Assembly: GCA_947650365.1 (NCBI GenBank)
Contig: OX393557.1
Span: 34,060,241 to 34,124,240, forward strand
Direction of reading: 5' to 3'
Origin: Chamaelirium japonicum
Lineage: Eukaryota > Streptophyta > Magnoliopsida > Liliales > Melanthiaceae
Length of the DNA: 64,000 nt
Shown: positions 34,401 to 48,100 of the stretch, one piece after another
Layout of the letters: each line of letters begins with the position of its first letter
Position numbering within the stretch: position 1 is the stretch's first letter
Made by a program: the position numbers and the translations under genes
The notes under the pieces: model-generated
Told to the model about the DNA's origin: nothing
The model's database searches: none
Seen by the model: the letters and a program-made list of their open reading frames with translations, nothing else

Positions 34401-35846
34401 TATAGGCCACCTACCCAACGAGTAGCACCAATCCTCTGTCCCAAGCGTGGATCCTACACAACACAAGAAGAGGAAGATAAAGTAATTGTTAGGCCGGAAT
34501 CACCAAGGCTGCTAATAAAGATTAAGTTCATGCGAAACTGAGGTGCGTGAGAACAAAAAGTAAAGAGAGAAAGCCAGAAATAATGAACCCAGTTTCCGAG
34601 ATGGCTAGAAGAGAGCCATCTGCAGTATAGATTGGAGGAATGCTATAGACAGGAGAACATACAGTAAGAATGGAGTGGTCAGGGGTCATGTGGTGAAAGG
34701 CCCCAGAGTCTATAATCCAAGGTACAGAGGTACCCGTGGTGGCAGAGAAAGCAGAGAGATTGGAGGAGCCAGAAGGACCGGAGGCAGGTTGCAGAAAGAG
34801 CTGCTCAAGGTGCATCTCAAGACGCTGAAGGCGGTCCGTCATAGTAGCTGCAGTAGAGGTGGGGCCAGGAACAGTAGTGGTGGCGCTAGCAATTGCAGCA
34901 ACAGGGCCACCACGGTGCGGTGGACCAACATGCTTCTCCTGGTGGAGAGCTAACAGGAGTCAAACGTGTGCCTCATCTTGCTACAGTGGGTGAACCGTCG
35001 ATTTTCAGGCAGACCGGCAGGACGAGTGCCACTCCGAAAAGGAGGAACAGCAGGAGGAATTCTCGGGGGAGGAGTAACAACTAGAGCACCCTCAAAGCTA
35101 GAGGATACAGGGGCCCTGCGGGCAGCCATGGTGCGAAGACGCGTCTCCTCGGTAAGAAGCTCAGCTATGACAGCATCGAGACGAGGAAGAGGATCCCGAT
35201 AAATCAGCTAACCCGCAAGAGAAGAGAACTCAAGGCGAAGAGCCATCAGAAACTGGTAAAGTTGTCGCCGTTCTCGAAAGAGCTGCAACTCACGCCAGTA
35301 GGCACTGATTCTGGACATTTCTAGCAGAGGGGGCTCCAAGGCCTGTAGCTCACGCCAATAGCCACGCATAAGGTTATGAACTTGCTGAATTATCTACTCC
35401 CCCTACTGAACAGACTGGGCCTGAGATAGAAGCTGATATACGCGGGCCTCGCTTTGCTCCACAAAGCGATCAGTAAGGTGAGCCCAGAGCTCTGCAGTAG
35501 TAGAGAAAGTGACAAGATCTACATGAAGAGTGCGATCGGCCGAGGCAACTTGAAAAGCGCGAACGCATCGATCACGAACACTCCAAGAATCAGAAACCAC
35601 GGAGTCAGAGGTCACTGTAGGAGCATGAGTAGATCCGTCAAGGTGTCCGTATAAGGCACGACCATCCAGAACGCTCTGGACTGTAGCCAACCACGCAGTC
35701 CAATCCGCAATGATCACAAGGGGGAAGTCCGTAGATATTGGGAGAAAATCCCTTGTCTGTTCAATAGGTGTCACCAAGAACTGAACAGAGGATGACACTC
35801 CGGACGGAGCAGAGGATGTTATTGTGGGCTGATCGAAAGATGCCAT
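31500..35846 (-). pseudogene. Copia gag-pol polyprotein relic
   Basis: The gag part (35846-35403) starts M-A-S-F-D-Q. A degenerate zinc knuckle (about 34998-34954) has lost its first cysteine to His (H-C-S-K-M-R-H) and is followed by a stop. Protease is visible as W-I-I-D-S-G-A (34842-34528), integrase core as H-F-D-I-W-G and F-I-D-D-Y-S-Y (34213-33745), reverse transcriptase as K-A-R-L-V-A-R-G-F, Y-G-L-K-Q-A-P-R-A-W and the Y-V-D-D site (32904-32330), and RNase H as S-N-A-D-W-A-G (31934-31572). Several frameshifts and stops separate these parts, so no full product can be made. Confidence 0.9.
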
Positions 35847-36221
35847 CAGGGAACAAAATCAGCGCAGGCTCAAGGCAGGGTGCAGAGTCGACAAATAAGC
35901 ACACACGGTGCGCGAAGAATCCATATCAGATTGGGTCGAAATCGGATCCGGGTCGGGCGCACGGGAACAGATCGGGCCCCGGTGCGGGATAGCACAGAGG
36001 CAGTGCGGGATAGGGCAAAGGCGGTGCGGGATAGGGCGCCGGCGCGAGATAAGCGCAGAGGCGGTACGGGATAGGGCTCCGGTGCGGGATCAGGTGCAGA
36101 GCTTCGATGCTGGATCAGTGTGGGATCGAAGCGAGATCCGACGGTGGACATGGCGCAAAGCACAGAGCCGATTACGGGCGGAGGCAGGCAGGCTGACAGG
36201 ATCACACTGGCTCTGATGCCA

Positions 36222-36379
36222 TGTTACACGAGAGAGAGACGGCTAGAGTTTGGAGAATAACCGACATTCTCATTAGGCACATAGCCAATCTATATGTAGA
36301 CATACATGTGTATACCCGTGGGATATCCGCGTGTAGCGGTGGGAGACTATAATATACACACATAACACATATTCTAACA
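36222..36379 (-). repeat. Copia 5' LTR
   Basis: 158 bp, unusually short for Copia. On the minus strand it starts TGTTAGAATATGTG and ends GTGTAACA, directly followed by the primer-binding site. Confidence 0.9.
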
Positions 36380-36384
36380 TACAC

Positions 36385-37554
36385 AAAGCAAAAGTTTCAA
36401 AATTGCTTAAAAGTATGAGGGTTTACGCCAATTGAAGTGGAGTATCAGAGTTTACGCCGGTCCAATTGGCATAAATGAGAGGGCTAAACTTTTGTGACCA
36501 AAATCCCCTTTTAATTTATGCAAGTTGAACCGGGATAAAAAGAACCACATCCACCTCCTTGATATTGAGAATTCTATTATGCCAGTTCAACTGGCGTAAA
36601 AGGAATGACAATTTGGCCACAATTCATCCCTCTTATTTACACCAGTCGAATTGGTGTACACCCTTATACTCCAATTAACGTAAAGATCCTATTTCGACAA
36701 TTTTGAAACTTTTGATCCCTTTATAAAATATTACTATCTTAGGTTCTCTTTTTTTAAAATTTCTAAAGAATTTATCATTGAAAACAGGCATTCATAGCCC
36801 TTTAACACTAAAAATAAAAATGGGTTAATCCTCATTAAGACTAACCGACTATTATGCCCAAAATAAAAAAGAGATGAAAATAATATAAAGGCGTCAAAGG
36901 ATGAGAGCCGACTATTACATTTAATCTCTTGTTTCCTTCCACATATATGAATACACTTTCGTACATCAAATCATGCTTTATACGTTCTTCGTGTAGACTT
37001 TCTTACCTTATAAGAACCTTGAAGGGTCACTCTCTAGTCACATAAGCTTAAACTGCGTAACCAACAAGATAGGTCACCCTACCCTTCAACCGGCCTCTTA
37101 AATTTCTTGGCATGTCCTCTCTTACCAAGGTGCTTTGGTCCGGTTTTCGGCTCCAACCCTAGAGGGTCGACAGCCGGTCAAAAAAAATCTAGTCAACCTT
37201 CCCATATAGTCACCCCCATCTTTGATGGGATAAGCCTTCTATGATGATGATGAAGACGACGACATCACGACGATACTAAATCCACAAAACCAGTTCATGT
37301 ATGTAGATTGTAGAGTAAGGAAAATAAATAAATAACTTTTTTTTTTTTCTTTTCTACCATAGGCTGTATAATCATCAAAGATTATCAAACTGAAGGTTGC
37401 ATGTTTACCAAAAAAAAAAAAAACAGAAGGTTGCATGTCAATATATTACAAAGAAAATTAAAATCTCTCATAAGTGAAGGTACAAGGAAACTTCAGACAA
37501 AGGGTGACAAGGAGCTAAGGAGAGCCCGCTGTAAAAAGCAAGTGCGAGGAACTG
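36385..37554. other. Intergenic; 3' flank of the LRR gene
   Basis: No gene recognised. 36410-36700 repeats the phrase 'CCAATTGGCATAAA / TTTACGCCAGTTGAA' in both orientations, so a small inverted-repeat element may be present. The part nearest 37554 should include the LRR gene's 3' UTR. Confidence 0.4.
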
Positions 37555-40500
37555 TCAGAGATCGAGACCCTCATCCAATGCAGTAGAGCTCATCATAACA
37601 TTCGAATCGATCTGCTTATCAAACTTTTTCTTTCGTCGGGCTTCAAACTCTTGGAATCCTTCCATCTGCAACAGATAAAAATGGTATTAAGTGCAAAAAA
37701 AAATGAGAAAAAATCGGGATAGGATGCACAAAAGAGCTGATCTGATAAAAATCTAGGTAGTTTTAGATGTGTGTGAGGACAAACTTGCTGGAACTCATCC
37801 ATTGAAATCGGATTGTCATGAAGTGAGATACTTTGCAGGGATTTGCAGTCTTTCAGTAGATTCAGAGGCAGCTGATGATCATTTTCTCCAATTAGTACTT
37901 TAAGACGATAGGCAGTACATAATAAGAAATTCAAAAAAAAACAATGCTTGTCGGGTTGAGGAAAATAATAGCATATCATGTTTACTTCGTCAAGTATAAG
38001 AGACAGAAAACAATGGAATCATATTGATGACAGACAACTTAATGTCAGAAATAGACTAGTACTAATCCAGTGCAATGCATGGACGGTTGAGATGCCGCTC
38101 GATCCGATCGACATCCGGCACCAAATGAGAGAGAGAGAGAGAGCGGGGGGGGGGGGGGGGGGGGGGAGACTGCCACATGGCGCTAAAAGCCTCCATTTTA
38201 TAAGTATTTTATAGATGCCAGAGTGGTAGTAAACCCGACTATAATATTAGTAACACAAATCTTATACCTTATGCACGCTATTATTATTCAGCGAAAGGGA
38301 CTTCAAATGAGTGAGATTACAGATCGATGGAGGCAGATTATCGATCGAGTTGCCTGTGATTCAAAGACTTGGTGATAAGAGACATCAAGAAAACAAATAA
38401 CATAGTTTGAATAATTCATTCACAATAATAAACGGGGGAAATAGAATTCGAATTATAGAAGAGAAGGTAACTAATAACTATCATGAAAGGAGAACTCAGT
38501 TGTATGCTGAACATGTGAAATCATTGATATGATAAAGAAAATGGGTAGCAGAATTTATCATTGACAAGGTAAACACAGAGTAATTTAACATTTAGTATGA
38601 GATCTTTGCTGAATCCCATATGTTTTAGTTCCGCCATGAATGCAATATTGTGGACTCTTATCTAATAAAAATATCAAAAAAAAGCAATTTATCTTCATTT
38701 ATATCTAAATCTGAGGATCTCAATTCACATCTTTCACATTAGAATCTCTTTTCAGCATTTGTATTTTTGATGAATAAATATAATAACACACACACACACA
38801 CAAACACAGACATATCCCACCCTTACCCCCCAATATGCAGAGCTCTTCACGTTCCACACGCACACATGCACACACACACACACACACCACCTGGCACCCC
38901 ACCCCTCTAATATGCAGAACTCTTCAAGTTCTTCATTCTGTGTTGCAGCACATAATCATACCACACAGAGACGGGAAATCACATAAATTCACCAAGTCTT
39001 ACAGACATCTGTCTCCAACCCAAACAATAAATTTCAATCAGGAGTCTTCAAAGTTAAAGATTCTACTATGGGACTGCAGCAATTGAGTGACTTTAAGTAG
39101 CAATTACAGTGAATTCAACCCTTGCTTACGTTATGAAAGAAAAAAGAAGATTTTCCATAGGTGAATACAGACTTGTAATTACTGCAAGTTAACGAAGTAC
39201 CATTTGCCTGCAATTCTTCCAAGGAGATGCAACTCCCAATTGATTCTGGAAGGGACTTTAGCTTGTTGTTGGACACATCTAATAGCAACAACTGCGGTCA
39301 AATAAAATCACGTCAAGTATGAAATGAACAGCGATCAAATTACATTATCAAATCCAGCCCTCCAAATAAAAACAAATGATACCGACTTGGAAACATAAGA
39401 TACCAACAAATGGGGTCTATGGTACACCTACAAATCTTTCTAAATTGAGCACCTTGGCAACATTCACAACTCTAGTTAAACACGAATGAAGTAGGCCATG
39501 CTGAAAAATATACCACCAAAGACGCTCCATATTTTGATTGGAAAAACCTTAAGAAGCATACAAAACTTGCTAGTAATCAAAACGGTCTGAGGTTGAATCA
39601 TATCATTTTATTTTAATTTGTTATTTCAATTCAAAGAAGAAAAAAAATGTCTGTTCAGAAACAAATAAACTTCAAGTTTTTTCATCCCCAGTACCCTTTT
39701 TTGGTTATTTCTAGTTTTTCTACGTATGTTAAAGTACAGTTTAAGTGCATCCGTGTGTAAGCATCTGATAAAATTGAAGTCAATATTTATCAAGCATGTT
39801 CAACTCTGAGAGAGGATACATAAATCAATATCCTTAAGATGAATTTATGAATGTAGACGGTAAAGGTAGTGGGATTATGTAAATAGCACATAATTTCACT
39901 AAAAAGGGAATAATAAAGTGGGAAAGGTGCATCATTCTTGTGTATGTCAAACTCTTCTAGATTAAGATAGATGCCCTTGACGTAAATTAAGCTCTCAAGT
40001 ACGACTAGTACTGACTTTGCAGTGTAAACACAACCCTTTTGATTAAAAGTGGAGAAGGTTCTTTTAATTCGAAAGGGCTTAGATAGGCAAAATACAAAAT
40101 AAAAAGAAATTTAGTTTATAATTCGGACAGCAAACCCAAAACAAGACAGCCTCAAAACACGATTCTTAACAAAATAGCCAGCAAATTGTGACCAGTATTT
40201 GAGTCGATGGAGAAACCAGACAGCCAGTGAACAAATAAGTTGTCTTGGGCTTCCTAAAATCATCTGCAGATATCAACAAGACTGTTTTTCACAACGTAAT
40301 ATTCAACACTGCAAGCCAGATCAACATCATCAGTGTATAGGAGAATATTTTAAAGCGATGAAATGCTGGAATAAATAAATATTTTCACTATTTTGATCAG
40401 CCACTGATTATAACAATCAGTTCACTAGCATCAATCAGAGAACCAAGTGCTCAAGCTGTTGCTCATAGTTTCATCTCATATAGAATACATTATTGATCTT

Positions 40501-40744
40501 GGAAGATGCTATAAAACACCAAGGTGGGAAATCAGTTTCCAACTTAAACCTCATGTAACCCCAAGAAAAAGGGGTAACTCATGTAAAAGAGTACTTTAAT
40601 TTATCTATTCATGTTACAAAAGCTCAGGATGAGGCGTGAATAAAATTTCCCGAAGAACAGGTTCACACGTAAGAGAAGAGAAAATAAGGCTGGCTAGCAG
40701 CCAAAGGCTCAATTTTGAGCAAGAAAAGGACTAGGCGTGATGCC

Positions 40745-40803
<59 letters not shown>

Positions 40804-43509
40804 CACACAATCAAGTTCATCTCCTTCAAAACCGGTTTACACCACTCTGTCTTCTCCACATATACAGGGCTACTCAACCCCTAGGAAACACAAACCAAAT
40901 CAAATCTATTAATTTAAATAAACTAATCATATCCATTAAACAAAATACATGACTAAAGAAACAAAATAAAAAGTAAAATTCTATTTGAACTTACGGCGGG
41001 ACATAATCACGGACATAATGCCGACATGGGGGGCATCGCCTACCTTTCGGTGCGATGGTCGAGGCACTGAGCGCTGGCTGATGCCCCCCACATGGAATTA
41101 TGTATGCCCCAACCTGCATCATGAGGTTTTTATTTTAAATTTTTAATTATTAGTAGTTTTTTTTGTGGGGTGTGTGTGTGTGTGTGTAAAGAATGTACAT
41201 CTATATATATCTTATATAGGTTCTTCCTTTATTGGGTGGAATGTTCACCATGTTGGTGGCCACACTCATCTCCTTGTATATACACCTTGGACTGTTTCCC
41301 TTCTGATAACCAGTTCATTTCGCTCCATGATATTTCACAAGGGAATGAAACCTATGTGATCCAAAACTGAGGTGATGGATAAGAGGGAGGAAAGCAAGGA
41401 CGTGTATGACATACCACATCCCTCTTCAACTGACCCTTAAGACTCATTATGGTGGCCTCAAGAAGGTGCTACACCTAACTATTGCAACAACTTAACATCC
41501 ATGTTCTTGTATATATACTCGTTCTCTTTCATGTACTGTTGTCTTTTAGAAGAGCTTTCTCTTAGGCTTCACATGTCTAATCACCATACTAGAAAATCAA
41601 ACTCAAACGGAACCTGCAAGTTTTACAACTCAAAATCGTTGATAGATAGAAACTAGAAATCGAATCTCCGTCCTCTCAGTGTTCAACTAAAAAATAAAAT
41701 AAATGTGATTTACTATTGAAGGAAGACAGTCACAAAGTAAAGCATGAATTAATAAAACAATCCGAAGGGATCCTCTGTAACACTTTAGAAGTGATCATTA
41801 CATATTTTACTTCTCAAATTACCAAATCAAGATATGCCAGTCCAATCAACTAAATGCTGGAGCATGCTAAAGTAACTCAAATCACCTACGACACACCCAG
41901 AAAACATTAAAAAAAAAAGTATACAAATGACAATATCAAGATATGCCAAATCCAACCAACCTCACTAACAGCCAAATGAAAAAATCTAAAAGTGGCAATA
42001 TCAAGATATTCCAAATCAAATCAACTAAATGGTGGAGCATACTAAAGTAACTAAAATCACGTACGACACACCCCCAGAAGATGAAAGTAGATGCTGAAGC
42101 AATTCATTCAGATTTCAAACATACCCCAAAACAGAAAACTAATTTAATTCAGCACTCACATTATGCAAATCCCCTACAGTTTTGGGCAAGCACATTAACG
42201 AATTCCGTGTGATAGACAACCGCTCAAGCCTGATAAGAGAGCCCACTGAACACAGTAGTAGAACACATGATTAGCAAAAAGGAAAGGGTACCACATTCAC
42301 TAAATATATGAAGTGATATTAACCTGTGCATAAAGACTGTCTAAAACATTCAAGAAACATGGGTAAATTAATCATACATTTGAAGGCATATTACCATAAG
42401 GTGCATCTGAATACCGCAAATAGATGAATGACAGCATTGTTTTTTTATACACCCCTTTCAAATATAAAAAAGAAAATTACATTCATTAGGCAAGGTGGTA
42501 ATCCGATTTCCATCAAGTGTGAGGACCTTTAGAGACTTCAGATTTCCCAGGTTAGCCGGAAGGCGTACAATTATATTATCCGCTAAGGCCTGAAAAGTGA
42601 CAAGCACTTGTAAGTTAAAGTAGTCCCGTGCTAATCATAATCCCATTATAAAAGAAACACCAGAGAGGAAGATGGGGAGGGGGGGGGGGGGGGATGGGAC
42701 TGTAAATTCACCAGACGCTGCATGTTAATTAATTTGCTGATCTCCGAAGGAATCTCAACTGCAGGAAACATTGACAGAACTAATCGTTAATTGCTAAAGA
42801 AAGAAGGAATCAAGAAAATAGGAAATTCTTCAAATGATATAATTAGATTCTTAGATGGGACTTCCAACTTACTACTTGATAGCATTTTGAAGTACCATGC
42901 CAAACCAACTAAATAACAAGAAGCCACAGAGAATTTCTATAGATTGTAGAAAATCAAAGTGACCATAGGTTACTTGACAAGCTCAATCATAAAACAAAAG
43001 GCTGAAATTGGAATAGGGTTTTGATTAGGTTTTTGGCATTGCCACACAATAGATGTAATCATATAGAATCCAATTTTTACAGGTAAGGCACATTAAGCAT
43101 ATAGCAAGTCCATAGGTTTTTATGCATCAATCCCTTGACGGAGATTTTCATCCGAAGAGGGACGTGCATCAAGTGCATTTTTAAACCAGCTTAAGAAATC
43201 CCTGATAGTTATTTAATGACCAATTCAAATACTCATTAATCATGAACCATATGTACATGTCGAACTTAGTTTTTTTTTTATGGATTCTTATGTGATATAG
43301 AGCATGTGTCTTTGATCACTTCTATAACCACACACACACACACATAGGGTTGTGCTACCATGCAGCATGAGGCGATGCAAACCGTGCGATCACAGTCGTT
43401 GGTTATGTATTTCATTCTTGGCTGAGTGTGATTCACCGGTCGGGGTGGCTGATCGGATGGTTGTGATCACGACCACCGCACATTAAAATCCATTGCACCA
43501 TAGTTTTTT

Positions 43510-43572
<63 letters not shown>

Positions 43573-45107
43573 TAAAAACTAAAAATAACACGTGAAATTA
43601 ATACAACCAAATTCCAATTCAAAAGAATCATGAACAAACTTAGAATTCTCAAACAAAAATGGAATATTGTAGATTTTGATCTTTCTCAATAATCAGTAGT
43701 AGGTATTTAGAGTAGTTTAAAGTGTGGGTGACGAGGAAAGCCTCAAAGGACTATAATCTATGGACGAAAGCCTCAGAAGGTTAATTGTTCTATGGCCGGC
43801 CCAGATCGCCTATATGACAAAAGTTGGAACCTTGACCTGACACAATATGCAAGAATGGGGAACAAGAAGGAAAAACATAAGAAGATAGAGAAAATAGGTG
43901 TAGAGGAAGAAGTAAAAGGAGGAGCATAGAAACCGAAGATGAGCATATTGTTTGTCTAAAACCACCTGTGCATTTCTAAAATTATAGAAAATGCCACTCA
44001 AACAAATGACAATTTTTACCCCTGGAAGAATCGTGTGGGGGGATTTCAGATAAAATGCTTTTAAATCTTCTAAATCTCACATTGATCTCTACGTGCATGT
44101 CTCGCAAAAAAAGTGTTACAAGGATATTACTTAATAAACATAATATCTACAAAATAATAACAGAGAAGTATTATCTCAATATCCCACTATTTAATTAACG
44201 ATGAACTTCTAACAATCATTGAGGTTAACATTTTTCTCTGTAACGAAATATTTTAACTTTTACATATAAGGGTTATTTTGACTTTGCCCCCCAAATTTTG
44301 CCTTGAATTAGACTTTACCCCCATATTTTCATTAATTAGACTTTACCCCCCAAAACAAACTGTTCCGTCAGCTCACCCTTTCTCTTAGATGGTGAGCTGA
44401 CGGAAAAGAAATAAAGTTTTGGGGGGTGAGCTGACGGAAAAGTTAGTTTGGGGGGGGTAAAGTCTAATTAATGAAAATATGGGGGGTAAAGTCTAACTCA
44501 AGGCAAATTTTGGGGGGCAAAGTCAAAATAACCCTACATATAATCAAGGTAAGATATTACAAGTAACTCAATCTACTCTTAGACTAACCTATAAAATAAA
44601 TTTGAGAAGTTTGACTTACCTATTTTGTTGTTTGTTAAATCAAGGGTACGTACATAACTATCTACTGAGAAAACTTCACTTGGTACTACCTGTCCAAAAG
44701 AAGTTTAGTTAGTCAATGTCAAAAACATCAACATTAGGAAACACAAGGCTAAGAAAATATTGTCTTACTAAAGGGTGATGAAAGCTTTACATATTTTACA
44801 TGCTTGAGAGAGAGAGACAGAGATGGGGGGGGGGGGGGGGTAACCTACCCTATTTATACCATATGAAACCATGTAAGCTAACAAGAAATATTCTTGGAAA
44901 AGGTATTGAGGCATATAATGTTGCACTATGTATTAGATAAATTATTTTACCATGTATTAGACTCATTTATGGAGGAGTACTTTGGAGGATAAATTCTGAA
45001 ACTAGTTGTACCAGAATAAAATATATGAATATTTCGAGTGTATCTGTAAAATTGGAGTTGTTTACTAGAGACTATAAGACAAGAAGGAACCCCTAGAGTT
45101 TGGGGGG

Positions 45108-45179
<72 letters not shown>

Positions 45180-48100
45180 ACAGATGAAATATAAAATGCA
45201 GCTACTAGAATTTGGTACCTAACACTAGTGATGGACAAAGAGTGTTCTACGATACATGAAGATGGAGAAATCAACCTAGATGTTTCATTTTGGACTAGAA
45301 AACGTTGATTTGACAACAAGGCAACTATATGAGTTTGTGCAGTAGATACATATTAAGACTGTTATCAGACCAGCTATGGTGAATGGTCCGAAGTGTTGGA
45401 TAACAAAGAAGTACATGAACGTGTGTTAATGGTGGTGTCGATGATGATGTTGAGGCGGATGTGGTAAAATTAGGAAGGATATATTAGAAACGAGAAAAGA
45501 GGAAATCTAAACGTATACCAGTGGAAAAATCTGTGAATGGTTTAGGCATGTGCAGTAATGACCGAAGAAGACACATGTTAGAAGATAAGTACATGTCCAG
45601 ATGAAAGGGAATAGGGGGGACTGATGCATCACCGGGATATAGAACACTTGTGAGTGGAAAAGGAAGAGAACCACTAGCTTCACACTAGTGGTATACTAGT
45701 ATCCTAGGAATCACTCCTAGGGAGAAGAATCATCACACTTCTAGGGTTTGGGAAAAGCTCCATTTTCATTTCATTGATTCATTAATGCCCAAAATGGTAC
45801 TACAAAGTGTAAATGGTTCTCACAATTTGGATAACAAGTAAAACCATAAAGGACTAAAAAGGGCTTGGATAAATCCCAACTCAAAGTCCCAACAGCAAAT
45901 AAGATCCCATAAAAAATTTGCACCACTAGACAAACTTCAATGTGAAGACCAAGACACGACCCACTAAGTTGAACCCAAGTACGCTAGGCTCCAAGTGCGC
46001 CCCACACCATCCAATACATGCCAAAGCAAGGCCTTGGAGCCTTCTCGCCAAGTGTACACCTTTAGAGGCTGTTGCTAATGATCATCGTTAACTCTCCTCG
46101 GCTTCAAAGAAATCGACTTGTCGATCTTCGTTAACAAATGAGTAGAAAGATCAGGAACAAGGAGAACAAATGATAAGCGATCATTGATTTTTGATAACTT
46201 TCTTTCTTGTAATAATAGAAATGGAACCATTTGCAATTCTCATATCTTTGCACAAACATTGAGTGGAAAATAGAGAGGCCATACCCATCATTTGATCACA
46301 CCAGAATCAATAATCCACACAGTATTCGGGGTAAGGAAACTAGGAGAAATAGCCGAGGCAATAATACCTGACTATGCAAAGGCAGAGGCAAAAGTATATT
46401 TACCAAATTACGCTTGAATGTATCACATCTGCTTCTAATCACTAACCGAGAGACTGAGAACTATTGTACCCAAACCTTTAGAAACCATAGAAGGAGCTGA
46501 AATGTGTGTATAGAGAATGAAAGTTGATCCATGTTAGTAATATTCCTTGCAACCAAATAGGACTTTCTGCTCGACTTCAAAAAAGTTGCTCGAAGATGAG
46601 ATGTTTTCTCCAAACATCTACTTTCATCATTAAAAAATTTGCAATGCAATCAAAGTTGGAAACTTTTTCCATAAAAAACTATTCTCAGTATGTCCATTAT
46701 GACAACAAAAGTTGCAATATAACCCATCTCTATTCACAGTTCCTTTGCTCTACTTATTCTCCCGAATCTCCCCTTTATCTTCCTTAGAAGAGACAGATGC
46801 AGAGCGCAAACATTGACTTCTTGTCATTGACCTCACTTTGAGACAAATTGAATACTTGATCAATACCGAGAAGTTCACCTCTCCCCAAAATCTGCCCACG
46901 AGTCATATCGAACTCATAAGACAAGCTAGATATTCAAGCATTTGATTCATTCCCACTTGCTTCCAATATCGATGTCAATCTTTCTTGTTTTCCTATCTCA
47001 GTAGCTATAAATAATCAAGCTCTCTAGTCTTACCAAAGAAGAGTAGCACAATAAGTGGCGACGGACAACTCTTTCACCTGACGGAAACTACTAATCTCAT
47101 ACTAAGAAGATGAAGTTAAGCAATATTTTTTCTCTGAGAATAAGTATTAGAGATCTAATCCCATAATCCTTGGTTGTCATATAATAGTGGATTGCACGAA
47201 GGATTTTTGAAGTCATTGAACCAAGAATCCACGGTATAACCATAAGATTAACTTGCTCCATCTTATTATAGCTTTTATCAAAAGGATTTGGAGTGTGAAT
47301 CTTGCCATAGATGTAGGCCAACTTCCTTTCCAACCAATATACATGCAAGTTGATCAAGACCATTCAGTAAAGTTAGTCTCATGCAACTTAATTGTAGCAA
47401 ACCGAAAACTAAGAATATCACCACGTACTACATCTCTATTATGATTTTGGGTGGGTGACATTGATGTGGGTCTCTCTCCTCTTTCTCTCTCTAAAAAATA
47501 TTCTTTTTCTCTCTCCCCTTTATCTCTCCCACATCTGTCCTCTTTTTCTCTCCATTTCATTGTCGATCGCTCTCTCCTCTCTCTTAAAATTTATCGATAC
47601 TCTATCCTCGTTTGAGAAAGAGAGAGCATATAAAAGTGTTGAACCCATCCAATTATATTCCGCTTTTAATGACTAGCCCCTCAAATCGAGGAATATCTAT
47701 CGTGGCCATCCGTCTTATTTTAGCCACGCAGTGCTCATCGGCCGAGGAGTCAAGGGGAATTGAGACACTCGGAATAGAAATGAGCCGAACCCATGAACTA
47801 ACTTTCGAGTCACTAATAATAATAGTTGGCATAAGTGATTACAAAAGAATGAGACTGTAAACCTACACAACTTTAACTATAGCCGAGAAACTGTATAACC
47901 TTAGGCAAAAATAGAGATTGTTTGTTCCCAATTAGTGTTAAGTTTAGTGGGAAAAATCTAATGAATTCTAGGAGAAATTTGCTTCTTTCAGGTTCAAAAA
48001 ATACATCAATCAAACTCCAAACAGCTGAGAACAGGTTTAGACTAAACTGATCCGATTGTAGGAAATCGGATCGGTTTAGTATTGAAGATCAGATTGTAGG

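Larger units (their letters stand above)
31267..36379 (-). mobile_element. Ty1/Copia LTR retrotransposon, decayed, both LTRs present
   Basis: About 5.1 kb, transcribed on the minus strand. LTRs at 31267-31427 and 36222-36379 begin TG and end CA. Immediately inside the 5' LTR the minus strand reads TGGCATCAGAGCCAG, an initiator-Met tRNA primer site. Domain order on the minus strand is gag, protease, integrase, reverse transcriptase, RNase H, the Copia order. A clean 5-bp target duplication is not seen; ACACA flanks both sides but offset by one T. Confidence 0.92.
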
